64,000 nt of DNA from Thermogladius calderae 1633 (lineage in GTDB: Archaea; Thermoproteota; Thermoprotei_A; Sulfolobales; Desulfurococcaceae): contig NC_017954.1 of NCBI RefSeq assembly GCF_000264495.1, positions 186,001 through 250,000 on the forward strand, read 5' to 3'. The notes beneath the pieces were generated by a model that was not told where the DNA came from, ran no database searches, and worked only from the letters and a program-made list of their open reading frames with translations. The position numbers and the translations under genes are program-made. Positions 18,251-26,565 of this stretch are shown in pieces. Position 1 is the stretch's first letter, and every line of letters starts with the position of its first letter.

Positions 18251-18439
18251 TTAGACTATCCTAACCCTGTTGACCTTCTTGTTAGCCCAGCTATACCTCC
18301 TAATCCTCTTGCTCCTACCGAATCCGCAGGCAGCACAGTAGCCCTTGGCCACGTTGAAACTGTGCCTCCCGCACCTCCTACACCTGATGTGCGTCTTGCT
18401 CCTACCGTGTTTACCCATTGCCGTTGTTCCTTTGACCAT
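18251..18439 (-). CDS. rpl37e: Ribosomal protein L37e (eL37)
   Basis: 62-residue zinc-binding large-subunit protein. It carries the CxxC...CxxC knuckle [10 protein letters not shown] and CAACGFG, very basic composition ([10 protein letters not shown]) and the conserved [11 protein letters not shown] tail. It starts at ATG 18439, 11 bp after the LSm stop, so both are one transcript. The lsm-rpl37e pair is a conserved archaeal arrangement. Confidence 0.95.
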   Translation of the reverse strand: MVKGTTAMGKHGRSKTHIRCRRCGRHSFNVAKGYCAACGFGRSKRIRRYSWANKKVNRVRIV

Positions 18440-18450
18440 GGCTCAAACCC

Positions 18451-18681
18451 TCAGGCCTGGAGAGGTGATATGAGTACTACAGTGTCTCCTCTTATAACTA
18501 GAGTTCCGAGCTTCCTGCTAGAACCGTCTCCTCTGACCTCCTCGGCGTCGTCGAGGACTATGTTCAAGTGCTGGTCGTAGCTCCTGAGCTTCCCTCTTAT
18601 AGAGACCTCGCCTTTCATTTTGATCAGCACTATTTTACCAACGTTCTCTTCGAGCAGCTTGTACGTTGTCTCAGCAATCAT
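18451..18681 (-). CDS. lsm: LSm/Sm-like RNA-binding protein
   Basis: 76 residues covering a single Sm fold: Sm1 (IVLIKMKGEVSIRGKLRSYDQHLNIVLDDAEEV) and Sm2 (GTLVIRGDTVVLI), with the RNA-binding residues D-x-H-x-N in DQHLN and RG in IRGD. Forms heptameric rings that bind U-rich RNA. First gene of the two-gene operon with rpl37e. Divergent from the PUA-domain gene with only about 80 bp between coding regions. Confidence 0.94.
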   Translation of the reverse strand: MIAETTYKLLEENVGKIVLIKMKGEVSIRGKLRSYDQHLNIVLDDAEEVRGDGSSRKLGTLVIRGDTVVLISPLQA

Positions 18682-18762
18682 GAAGTCATCCCTAGACCAG
18701 GTATCTAATGCGTGTTAAAATACCTGACACTCTTTAAATACTTGACTAGCAGGTTTACTGGA

Positions 18763-19239
18763 ATGCTGCGACACCCGTTGTCCAAAAAGGAGAAGAGGGG
18801 CCTACTCCAGGAGTTGTCGGCCAAGTTCGGGTTTCTCGGGCTAGACGTAGAGCAACCTCTCGAGCACGGTAGAGACGAGGACGGGGAGTACATCATAGTG
18901 GGCAGGAGCATAGCCCTGGTCAAGACAGGGGACAAGTGGTTCCCCGCACTAAGGTATGTGCTGGAGAGGGGTCTCAAGCCGAGCCCGGGTATCTACGTCG
19001 ACAGAGGCGCCACCAACGCGCTTCTCCGCGGCGCCGACCTCATGGCACCTGGTGTGAGGAGAGTCGAGGGCAACTTCAGTAAAGACGACATAGTCTTCGT
19101 ATACGACGAGGAGTCGGGTAAGCCAGTGGCCCTCGGCGTTGCGCTCTACTCCTCAGACGAGCTCAAGTCGTTGAACCGGGGTAAAGTAGTGAAGGTAATC
19201 CACTTCGTTGGCGACAAGTTCTTCAACAAGAAGGTCTAG
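18763..19239 (+). CDS. PUA-domain protein (archaeal MCT-1/Tma20-like)
   Basis: 158 residues. N-terminal pre-PUA region (RHPLSKKEKRGLLQEL...) and a C-terminal PUA domain (about 75-150) with the Gly-rich PGIYVDRGA and DIVFVYDEESGKPVALGVA elements. Eukaryotic MCT-1/Tma20 acts in translation re-initiation and ribosome recycling; the archaeal homologue is presumed to bind rRNA or ribosomes. I start at ATG 18763 because TTTAAATA (18733-18740) lies about 26 bp upstream, indicating a leaderless mRNA; a GTG at 18712 would lie upstream of that promoter. Confidence 0.88.
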   Translation: MLRHPLSKKEKRGLLQELSAKFGFLGLDVEQPLEHGRDEDGEYIIVGRSIALVKTGDKWFPALRYVLERGLKPSPGIYVDRGATNALLRGADLMAPGVRRVEGNFSKDDIVFVYDEESGKPVALGVALYSSDELKSLNRGKVVKVIHFVGDKFFNKKV

Positions 19240-19339
19240 CACGCGAGAGACAACAGCGGGGGTACCGGCCGGGGAGCGGGTTTAAGAAACGTCATTCTTT
19301 AAAAAACCGTATACAGCTCTAATTAAAGAGGTGGTTTAG

Positions 19340-20053
19340 ATGCCATTCGAGAAAGGGGACTTCCTGTTAGTAGACTACACCGTGAGGGTTAAAGAGACGG
19401 GCAACCTCGTCGACACGACCGACGCGAACACGGCGAAGCAGGAGAACATGTACGACGAGACGAGGGTCTACGGCCCGACGCTAGTAGTCCTAGGGAAGGG
19501 GTGGATGAACCAGTTCGTCGAAGAAGAGATCATGAAGATGAGCGAAGGCGAGGAGAAGACTATTGAAGTCCCGCCTGATAAGGCCTACGGTGACAGAGAC
19601 CCGAACAAGGTAAAGATCTACAGCCTTAGAGAGTTCACTAAGAGGGGCTACGACGTCAAGGTGGGAGACATAGTCGAGACGGAGTCCGGGAGAGGAGTAG
19701 TCAAGAACATAAGCGGGGGTAGGGTCGTAGTAGACTTCAACCACCCGCTAGCTGGTAAGGTGCTAGTGTACAAGGTCAAGGTCGTGAGGAAGCTCGCCGA
19801 CGCCAAGGAAAAGCTCCTCTACCTCGCGGTTAGACACCTGGGTATACCCGGCGAGGAGCTCAAAGTAGACCTCGACGAGGCTTCGAAGAGAGTGACGGTT
19901 AGTCTCCCCGGCAAGTACATCAGCAGGAGGGACCTACCGTATGCCAAGATAAGCCTCGCCACGGACATCCTAGAGACGTTTAAGGACGCCGTCAACGAGG
20001 TCGTATTCCAAGAAGTGATCGCCAGGAAGTCCGAGCAGTCGCAGAAGAGCTAG
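19340..20053 (+). CDS. FKBP-type peptidyl-prolyl isomerase (SlyD-like, long archaeal form)
   Basis: 237-residue protein-folding enzyme. FKBP core with [25 protein letters not shown] and the [12 protein letters not shown]-like [12 protein letters not shown], an inserted IF chaperone domain (about 95-140), and an extra C-terminal domain (about 155-237) found in long archaeal FKBPs. Cytosolic, no signal peptide. ATG 19340 follows GAGGTGG at good spacing; TTCTTTAAAAAACC upstream is the probable promoter. Its stop overlaps the convergent G1P dehydrogenase stop by 4 bp. Confidence 0.92.
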   Translation: MPFEKGDFLLVDYTVRVKETGNLVDTTDANTAKQENMYDETRVYGPTLVVLGKGWMNQFVEEEIMKMSEGEEKTIEVPPDKAYGDRDPNKVKIYSLREFTKRGYDVKVGDIVETESGRGVVKNISGGRVVVDFNHPLAGKVLVYKVKVVRKLADAKEKLLYLAVRHLGIPGEELKVDLDEASKRVTVSLPGKYISRRDLPYAKISLATDILETFKDAVNEVVFQEVIARKSEQSQKS

Positions 20054-21108
20054 GCGACACCAGTCTCCTTAACGAGCCTCCAAGCGGCCTCCCACGTCAA
20101 GCCGTTTTCGCCGAGTATAGTGTATCGCTCGGGCCTTATTTTGTGAGCGATTGTAAGAGCCTTGACTATGGTCTCGACTGGTATACCTATCTCGTCGGCT
20201 CTCGTGGGCAGACCTATCTTTCTCATGACGTCCCTGACGAGCCTCCACCTCCTATCCCCGTACAAGTAGAGCATGAGTATAGTCCCGAGGGCGACCTGCT
20301 CGCCGTGTAGTGCTCGCCCCGGGGCTAGTATGTCTAGTGCGTGGCTGAACAAGTGCTCGCTACCGCTCGCGGGCCTACTCGACCCAGCTATACACATGGC
20401 GACCCCGCTACTAATGAGAGCCTCTACGAGTATCCTTACACCCTCCTCGCTACCGCTAGCGATCAGCTCGTGGTACCTCAGGACGTGCTTAGCGCTCATT
20501 AGTGCCAGTTGGGCAGCGTACTCCCCGTAGTACTCCCCCTTCAGCCTGTGGGCGAGCCTCCAGTCTTTAACAGCCGTGAACTTCCCCAGTAAGTCCCCTA
20601 CCCCGGCTAGTATCAGCCTCCTAGGCGATCTAGATATAACGCCCGTATCGGCGATAATAGCACTGGGCGTCGTCGCATACACGCTGGTCGGCCTCTCCAG
20701 GCCCTTTAAGCTCGCGAAGGGGCTCGCGATACCGTCGTGACTAGGGGCCGTGGGGACGCTCACCATTCTGGCACCCGCTTTCCCAGCCGCGAACTTCGCC
20801 AAGTCTATAGACCTGCCACCGCCAACACCCAGCACGAAGCTCACGTTCTCTCCTCTCACCTGCTCCGCGATCTTCTCTGCCACACCGACGCTGGCCTCCC
20901 CTGCCTCGAAGACCCTCACCCTAAAGCCGCCGGCTTTCAGGTTCTCCGCGACCTCTCTACCGGCGACTTCGAAAGTGCTCCTCCCCGTGACTATGCCCAC
21001 TAGGTCGCCAGGCCGGCCGCCCAGGGCCTCCAGGACACCAGCGGTCTTGCCGAGTACTCTACTGCCGACGACGACTATGAACGGCAGTTTTATCTCGTGT
21101 ATACTCAA
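20050..21108 (-). CDS. egsA: sn-glycerol-1-phosphate dehydrogenase
   Basis: 352 residues. Makes sn-glycerol-1-phosphate from DHAP with NAD(P)H, setting the archaeal lipid stereochemistry. The nucleotide-binding [15 protein letters not shown], the motif [12 protein letters not shown] and the zinc ligands (Asp in the SHDG region, His in [10 protein letters not shown] and LHGEQVALG) are all visible. Start TTG 21108 behind AAGGGTG; a TATATAAG element lies just upstream. It shares a divergent promoter region with the proteasome beta gene. Ordinary length for the family. Confidence 0.95.
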   Translation of the reverse strand: MSIHEIKLPFIVVVGSRVLGKTAGVLEALGGRPGDLVGIVTGRSTFEVAGREVAENLKAGGFRVRVFEAGEASVGVAEKIAEQVRGENVSFVLGVGGGRSIDLAKFAAGKAGARMVSVPTAPSHDGIASPFASLKGLERPTSVYATTPSAIIADTGVISRSPRRLILAGVGDLLGKFTAVKDWRLAHRLKGEYYGEYAAQLALMSAKHVLRYHELIASGSEEGVRILVEALISSGVAMCIAGSSRPASGSEHLFSHALDILAPGRALHGEQVALGTILMLYLYGDRRWRLVRDVMRKIGLPTRADEIGIPVETIVKALTIAHKIRPERYTILGENGLTWEAAWRLVKETGVA

Positions 21109-21180
21109 GTCAACACCCTTTAGACATACGTTTATATAAGCTTAAAACCCGATTCATAACACCAAAGAGGTGTCCTCTAC

Positions 21181-21801
21181 TTGAATACCGAGAGCAGGAC
21201 GACGACTGTCGGCCTAGTAGTAGGCGACTACGTAGTGCTGGCCGCTGACAAGAGGGCTACTGGAGGCCCCATGGTATACCACAAGAGGGTCAAGAAAATA
21301 CACAAGATAACGGACTACGCAGCAATGACTATATCCGGGCTTGTGGCGGACGCGCAAGTACTCGTCGACGAGGCGAGGTACATAGCCAGGCTCTACGAGC
21401 TGGACTACGGGAGGAGGATCACCTTAAGGTCCCTCTCGAACTACATGTCCCTCATACTCTCAGCGTACCTGAGGTACGTCCCCTTCATAGTCCAGCTCCT
21501 GCTCGGGGGCGTCGACGAGGAGGGGCCCTCACTATACTACCTGGACCTGTACGGCTCCATCTCCAAGGAGAAGTACGCTTCCACGGGCAGCGGGTCGCCA
21601 GTAGCTTACGGGGTTCTAGAGAAGGAGTACAGGAAGGACATGAGCCTCGAAGAGGCAAAACACCTGGCATTCAAGGCTGTAGAGGCAGCTCTGAGCAGGG
21701 ACGGTTTCAGCGGCGAGGGCGTTGACGTGGTGGTCATAGGCCCCAACTACTACACCGAGGAGTCGTTCCTCTTCGCGAAGAAGCTCTTGTCCAACCAATA
21801 G
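21181..21801 (+). CDS. psmB: Proteasome beta subunit, catalytically competent
   Basis: 206-residue 20S proteasome core subunit. A short propeptide (MNTESR) precedes TTTVG; autocleavage would expose Thr1. Counting from it, Asp17 (in LAADKRA) and Lys33 (in KRVKK) are in the correct places, and the C-terminal GSGSPVAYG...DG repeats with Ser/Asp are conserved, so the active site is complete. Start TTG 21181 with GAGGTGT upstream. A second beta subunit with a degraded site is encoded at 34899-35507, so this organism likely builds mixed beta rings. No alpha subunit gene is in the window. Confidence 0.94.
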   Translation: MNTESRTTTVGLVVGDYVVLAADKRATGGPMVYHKRVKKIHKITDYAAMTISGLVADAQVLVDEARYIARLYELDYGRRITLRSLSNYMSLILSAYLRYVPFIVQLLLGGVDEEGPSLYYLDLYGSISKEKYASTGSGSPVAYGVLEKEYRKDMSLEEAKHLAFKAVEAALSRDGFSGEGVDVVVIGPNYYTEESFLFAKKLLSNQ

Positions 21802-21891
21802 GCTTAAAAGTATAAAAGTTAATTAACGTCTTACACAAAGATCCACACAGAACCACGACTTCTCCCCGCGTAATTAAGGGTGTGTAGGGAA

Positions 21892-23853
21892 GTGACTTTA
21901 CCTAGCGACATACTGGACAAGAACAGGAAAACGTTAGTGGAGCTACTATTGAAGGAGATACCGCCGGAGCTCAACTTGGCGAGCATCGAGTTTGAGGGGC
22001 CGGAGATAGTCCTCTACGTCAACAACAGGCAGGCAATCGTAAAGTTCCTAGACACCATAAAGGCCATTGCCAAGAAGATACGTAAGAGGGTCGTGGTAAG
22101 GGCCAGCCCTGATGCGAGGCTCCCCCCGGAGGAGGCCAAGAAGAAGATCCTCGAGCTAGTCCCGAAAGACGCGAACGTCGACCCGAACAGTATAGTCTTC
22201 GACGAGACCCTCGGCGAGGTCTGGATAAAGGCAGAGAAGCCGGGTGCGATAGTCGGCAAGGGCAACATCATAAGGCACTTCGTCCTGGCTGAAACGGGCT
22301 GGAGGCCCGTACCCCAGAGAGCCTCGCCGCTAGAGTCCAAGATGTTGAACACCATTATGTCCAACCTGCTAAAGCAAAGCAAGTACAGGCTAGAGTTCCT
22401 CAGAAGAGTCGGCGAGAGGATTCACAGAGACGTGATCTTCAAGAACAACTACGTCAGGGTCACCGCTCTCGGGGGCTTCATGGAGGTGGGCAGGTCTGCG
22501 ATCCTCGTCGAGACAAAGGAGAGTAGAGTGCTACTAGACCTCGGCATTAACGTGGGCGCTATACACGACCCCCTCAAGGCTTACCCCGAGATCGACCTCG
22601 ACGCTATCAGAGTAGACGAGCTCGACGCTGTCATCGTGACTCACTCGCACCTAGACCACGTAGGGGTAGTACCGCTACTCTACAAGTACGGGTACAGGGG
22701 CCCGACGTACATGACCAAGCCCACTAGGGAGCTGTCGGCGATCATGATCCAGGACTTGATCCAGGTCGCCAGGAGAGAGGGGAGAGACATCCCCTTCGGC
22801 GAGAAAGACCTGTCCACAATGATACTCCACACAATACCAGTGGAGTACGACGAGGTCACCGACGTAGCGCCCGACATAAAGCTCACAATGTACAACGCTG
22901 GGCACATACTGGGGTCGGCTATCGTCCACCTCCACATAGGCATGGGGTTACACAACATAGTGTACACGGGGGACTTCAAGTACTCTAGCACCAGGTTGCT
23001 GGACAAGGCGGTTAGCGAGTTCCCTAGAGTAGAGACTCTAATAATAGAGAGCACCTACGGTGCCACTAAGCAGCAGAGTAGGCAGGCCGCCGAGCAACAG
23101 TTGGTAGACATAGTTAAGAGGACTATAGAGAGACGCGGCGTCGTCCTAATACCTGTCTTCGCCGTGGGTAGAGGACAGGAGATCATGGTAGTACTAAACG
23201 AGGCTATCGAGAAGAAGCTGATCCCGCCTGTAAACATTTACATCGAGGGCCTGATAAACGAGGTGACAGCTATACACACCGAGTACCCCGAGTACATGAG
23301 CAAGAGCCTGAGAGACGCCATATACAGGGGCGAGAACCCGTTCACTAGCGAGCACTTCAAGATCATAGAAGGGGACGTCGGCAGGCCCGATATCGTGGAG
23401 GACAGGCCTTCCATAATCATGGCTACCAGCGGCATGCTCACCGGCGGCCCCGCCGTCGACTACCTCAGGCTGATAGCCAGCGACGAGAGGAGCTCCTTGA
23501 TCTTCGTCGGGTACCAGGCCGAGGGGACACTGGGGCGGAAGATAAAGGACGGTATGAGGGAGATAACGAATGTCGTCGAGGGCAAAGTCGAGGTACTCAA
23601 GATAAACCTTGAGGTTCACAGCATAGACGGCTTCAGCGGCCACAGCGACCAGACAGAGCTTGTCAGGTACGTGTTGAACATCAAGCCTAAACCGAGGAAC
23701 ATAATACTGAACCACGGCGAGCCCAACGCTATATACACCTTCGCCAGGCTCATATCGCGGGCTGTCAGAGACCCGTCTAGCGGCTACCAGACCGTGCCGA
23801 ACATCTTCACTCCGAGTATCCTGGACAGCGTCAACTTGACAGCCTCTAGATAG
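21892..23853 (+). CDS. aCPSF1/FttA, KH and beta-CASP metallo-beta-lactamase ribonuclease
   Basis: About 653 residues. Two N-terminal KH domains (residues 1-150, with the GxxG-like VGKGNIIRH), then a metallo-beta-lactamase domain with THSHLDHVG, GHILGSA and TGDFK zinc motifs, and a beta-CASP domain with ESTYG, TSGMLTGGP and the His motif SGHSDQ. This protein is the general archaeal transcription termination factor that cleaves nascent RNA at U-rich 3' ends. GTG 21892 is chosen over GTG 21880 because GGTGTG (21879-21884) then serves as Shine-Dalgarno. An AGTATAAAAG promoter follows the psmB stop. Confidence 0.94.
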   Translation: MTLPSDILDKNRKTLVELLLKEIPPELNLASIEFEGPEIVLYVNNRQAIVKFLDTIKAIAKKIRKRVVVRASPDARLPPEEAKKKILELVPKDANVDPNSIVFDETLGEVWIKAEKPGAIVGKGNIIRHFVLAETGWRPVPQRASPLESKMLNTIMSNLLKQSKYRLEFLRRVGERIHRDVIFKNNYVRVTALGGFMEVGRSAILVETKESRVLLDLGINVGAIHDPLKAYPEIDLDAIRVDELDAVIVTHSHLDHVGVVPLLYKYGYRGPTYMTKPTRELSAIMIQDLIQVARREGRDIPFGEKDLSTMILHTIPVEYDEVTDVAPDIKLTMYNAGHILGSAIVHLHIGMGLHNIVYTGDFKYSSTRLLDKAVSEFPRVETLIIESTYGATKQQSRQAAEQQLVDIVKRTIERRGVVLIPVFAVGRGQEIMVVLNEAIEKKLIPPVNIYIEGLINEVTAIHTEYPEYMSKSLRDAIYRGENPFTSEHFKIIEGDVGRPDIVEDRPSIIMATSGMLTGGPAVDYLRLIASDERSSLIFVGYQAEGTLGRKIKDGMREITNVVEGKVEVLKINLEVHSIDGFSGHSDQTELVRYVLNIKPKPRNIILNHGEPNAIYTFARLISRAVRDPSSGYQTVPNIFTPSILDSVNLTASR

Positions 23854-23871
23854 CCTCTACTGGTGGGGTCT

Positions 23872-24390
23872 GTGGGCCGGGTACTCTACCCCGGGAGATT
23901 TCAGCCGTTCCACAACGGGCACGCATACGCGATAGGGTGGCTCCTAGAGAGGTACGACGAGGTCGTAGTGGCTGTGGGCAGCGCCCAAGAGGGCTTCACC
24001 TGCCAGAACCCCTTCACCGGCGGCGAGAGAGTCGAGATGATCAGGAGTTACACCAAGGCGCGGGGTATAGACGGGAGAGTCTGGATTATAACGGTCCCCG
24101 ACATAAGGATGCCGCCGGCCTGGACCTCCTACACGCTCTCTTTATCACCCCGGGTTGAGGCCGTCGCCTCGGGGAACCCCCAGGTACTCGACCCGTTCAA
24201 GTGGCTGGGGCTCAAGACTATTGAAATACCCCTCGAGAAGCCCGAGCTCTACAAAGGCACCGTGATCAGAGGGTTTATGGCGAAGGGGTTGGAGTGGAGG
24301 CACCTTGTACCAGAAGAAGTGGCGTACTTTATAGACGAGATCGGCGGTGTCGAAAGAGTCAGGAGAGTGTGTAGTAGTGAGGGTCGTTGA
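23872..24390 (+). CDS. nadM: Nicotinamide-nucleotide adenylyltransferase (archaeal NMNAT)
   Basis: 172 residues; final step of NAD synthesis from NMN and ATP. GRFQPFHNGHAYAI is the HxGH-type nucleotidyltransferase motif, NPFTGGERVEMI the family block, and GTVIRGFM corresponds to the C-terminal ISSTxxR-like motif. The residues before the NPFT block are FTCQ where many relatives have SH, a mild deviation. I place the start at GTG 23872 with Shine-Dalgarno GGTGGGG at 23862-23868; GTG 23863 lies inside that site. Its end overlaps the next gene by 14 bp, so rtcA is cotranscribed. Confidence 0.9.
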   Translation: MGRVLYPGRFQPFHNGHAYAIGWLLERYDEVVVAVGSAQEGFTCQNPFTGGERVEMIRSYTKARGIDGRVWIITVPDIRMPPAWTSYTLSLSPRVEAVASGNPQVLDPFKWLGLKTIEIPLEKPELYKGTVIRGFMAKGLEWRHLVPEEVAYFIDEIGGVERVRRVCSSEGR

Positions 24391-25450
24391 AATAGACGGT
24401 AGCATGGGAGAGGGAGGGGGCCAGATACTCAGGTACAGCCTAGCTCTCTCGGCCCTCACACTAAGGCCTGTGAGGATCTACAACATCAGGGCTAAGCGGG
24501 ACAACCCTGGCTTGAGGCCCCAACACCTTACAGCCGTCAACGCCTTGAAAGAGGCCACCAACGCCATCGTGAGGGGCGCCGAAGTAGGGAGCATGGAGCT
24601 GTACTTCGAGCCCAGAGAGAGGAGAGGGGGCTTCATGAGGCTCGACATCGGGACTGCTGGCAGTATAAGCCTGGTCATGCAGGCCATGATACCAGTGCTG
24701 CTCTTCAGCGAGAGGGAGGCCAGAGTCCAGATAACAGGGGGCACAGACGTCGAGTGGAGCCCTCCCATCGACTACATGAAGCACGTCTTCGCGTACAACA
24801 TGAGGCTACTGGGAGTTGAGGTGAGAATTGACGTGTTGAAGAGAGGGCACTACCCACGCGGCGGGGGCCTAGTAGAGTTCACAGTGAAGAAGACCGCCAG
24901 CGTGTTGAAGCCAGTCAAGCTGGTCGAGCACGGGGGTGTCGTAGCGGTCAGGGGGGTTAGCCACGCCGTGAGGCTGCCGAAGCACGTCGCAGAGAGGCAG
25001 GCATCTAGCGCGGCCAGCGTCGTGATGAGCAGGCTCGGCATCAAGCCCGCGATCGACCTAGAGTTCTACGAGCCGGGCAAAGACCACCACTTGGGCCCCG
25101 GTAGCGGCATCGTGCTGTACGCCGAGACAAGGTCTGGCACTAGGCTGGGAGCAGACTCGCTGGGGGCTAGGGGGAAGCCGGCCGAGAGAGTAGGCACCGA
25201 GGCCGCAGAGGCTCTCGTCGAGGAAGTCTCGACAGGAATGTGCTTTGACAGGCACATGGGCGACATGCTCGTGCCATACCTTGTCTTAGCGGGGGGTCAA
25301 AGCGAGGTAGGCGTGTCTTCTATAACACTCCACACCCTGACGGCAATAGAAGTTGCGAAAATATTCTTCCCAGAGACAGAGATCAGAGTAGAAGGGGGTC
25401 TAAATAAACCCGGTATTATAAGGGTCAAGGGGGTCTCTTACCAGCCGTAA
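24377..25450 (+). CDS. rtcA: RNA 3'-terminal phosphate cyclase
   Basis: About 357 residues. Converts RNA 3'-phosphates to 2',3'-cyclic phosphates using ATP. Family blocks EIDGSMGEGGGQILR, RAKRDNPGLRPQHL, HYPRGGG and the nucleotidyl-acceptor His in FDRHMGDMLVPY are intact. GTG 24377 is preferred, since GGAG lies upstream and the family begins shortly before the EIDGS block; GTG 24347 would add ten residues. The 3' end overlaps the convergent GTPase gene by 26 bp, which is unusually long for this window. Confidence 0.93.
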   Translation: MRVVEIDGSMGEGGGQILRYSLALSALTLRPVRIYNIRAKRDNPGLRPQHLTAVNALKEATNAIVRGAEVGSMELYFEPRERRGGFMRLDIGTAGSISLVMQAMIPVLLFSEREARVQITGGTDVEWSPPIDYMKHVFAYNMRLLGVEVRIDVLKRGHYPRGGGLVEFTVKKTASVLKPVKLVEHGGVVAVRGVSHAVRLPKHVAERQASSAASVVMSRLGIKPAIDLEFYEPGKDHHLGPGSGIVLYAETRSGTRLGADSLGARGKPAERVGTEAAEALVEEVSTGMCFDRHMGDMLVPYLVLAGGQSEVGVSSITLHTLTAIEVAKIFFPETEIRVEGGLNKPGIIRVKGVSYQP

Positions 25451-26456
25451 GCTTCTCCAACACTACTTTCTTCAAGTAGTCTAAATTCAGTTCTTTCAGG
25501 GCTGAGACTCGTACTAGTTCCCCGGGTATCTTCTCGCCGAGCTCTCTTGCGAGCTTCTCGAGTTCGTCTTCGCGCAGGACGTCGACCTTGTTCAACACCG
25601 CGATCACGGGTTTGTCGCCCAGTAGGCTTCTCACGGTACTGTACGTCTTCAACTGCTGTTCGAGGCTGTAGTAGCTGTTCGGGTTAGCGTCGAACACGTA
25701 AATAGCCGCGTCGGCGAGGTACTTGACTGCGTAGACGGCTTTGAGCTCTATCTCGTTCATCTCGTCCACGGGCCTGTCCAGTATACCCGGTGTGTCGACG
25801 AAGACGACCGTCCCATACTCGCTCTCCCAGTGCCCGACTATAATGGTCTTGGTCGTGAACGGGAACATCCCTATCTCTGGCTTAGCCCGGGTCAGCTTGC
25901 TGAGGAGAGTGGACTTCCCCACCTGGGGCATGCCCGCTATGACCACGACGTAGTCTCCTTTAACACTGGGCATCTTTGCCAGCTCTGCGACCCCCTGCTT
26001 TACTCTCACGACGTCCCTGTTGAGCCTCTTGTATAGTGAAAGGCACCTACCCAAGCCTTCTCTAAACGACGCGACCGCTTCCCTCCTAGTCCCGGCGCTC
26101 CTCAACCTGCTAGCGTAGTCCTCCTCTATCCTGCCAACAAGCCTGCGGCTCCTCCTCAACTTGCCGAGCAGTGCGTCCAAGTCTAGCCTAGTGTACAACT
26201 CGAACAGCTTAGCGTAGAACTCGCCCATGCTCTTAACTAGGGAGACGGCCTCCTCTACCCTCTCAAGCTCCTCTCGAACGGTCTCGCAGGAGACTCTGAG
26301 CTTAGCTGTGAGAACCCTCCTGATCTTCTCGTCGCCCACGAGCCTGCGAGCTCCCACACTCTTGTCGGTAATAGACCTCATCTTCTCGTCTACTAGAGCG
26401 TAGACCTCTTTGAAAGACCTCACCCTAACCCTCTTGAACTCCTCCAGCGAGATCAC
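25425..26456 (-). CDS. NOG1/Obg-type GTPase
   Basis: 343 residues. Helical N-terminal half (about 1-165) like the NOG1 N-domain, then a GTPase domain with G1 GMPQVGKST, G2 FPFTTKT, G3 DTPG, G4 NKVD and G5 SALKE. NOG1-type GTPases act in 60S/50S ribosome assembly; the archaeal role is inferred from that family. The protein ends at the G-domain, without the C-terminal extension of eukaryotic NOG1. Start GTG 26456 behind GAGGCC. The last 26 bp overlap the rtcA 3' end on the other strand. Confidence 0.88.
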   Translation of the reverse strand: MISLEEFKRVRVRSFKEVYALVDEKMRSITDKSVGARRLVGDEKIRRVLTAKLRVSCETVREELERVEEAVSLVKSMGEFYAKLFELYTRLDLDALLGKLRRSRRLVGRIEEDYASRLRSAGTRREAVASFREGLGRCLSLYKRLNRDVVRVKQGVAELAKMPSVKGDYVVVIAGMPQVGKSTLLSKLTRAKPEIGMFPFTTKTIIVGHWESEYGTVVFVDTPGILDRPVDEMNEIELKAVYAVKYLADAAIYVFDANPNSYYSLEQQLKTYSTVRSLLGDKPVIAVLNKVDVLREDELEKLARELGEKIPGELVRVSALKELNLDYLKKVVLEKLTAGKRPP

Positions 26457-26507
26457 CGCGTGGCCTCAGTCACGGCTCCGCTTCACGCTTATGGAAAACG
26501 TCTGAAA

Positions 26508-26562
26508 ACCCTTATTTAGCCGATAGCTCGTAAGTGCACTCGTACCACGGTGATGGTGCACT
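26508..26562 (+). promoter_or_regulatory. Promoter with duplicated GTGCACT site
   Basis: TTATTTAG (26510-26517) is the likely TATA box of the radical SAM gene. Two copies of GTGCACT (26534-26540 and 26556-26562), each containing the palindrome GTGCAC, are 22 bp apart, two helical turns, and straddle the expected start of transcription. This looks like a dimeric operator; the regulator is unknown. Confidence 0.35.
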
Positions 26563-26565
26563 ACC

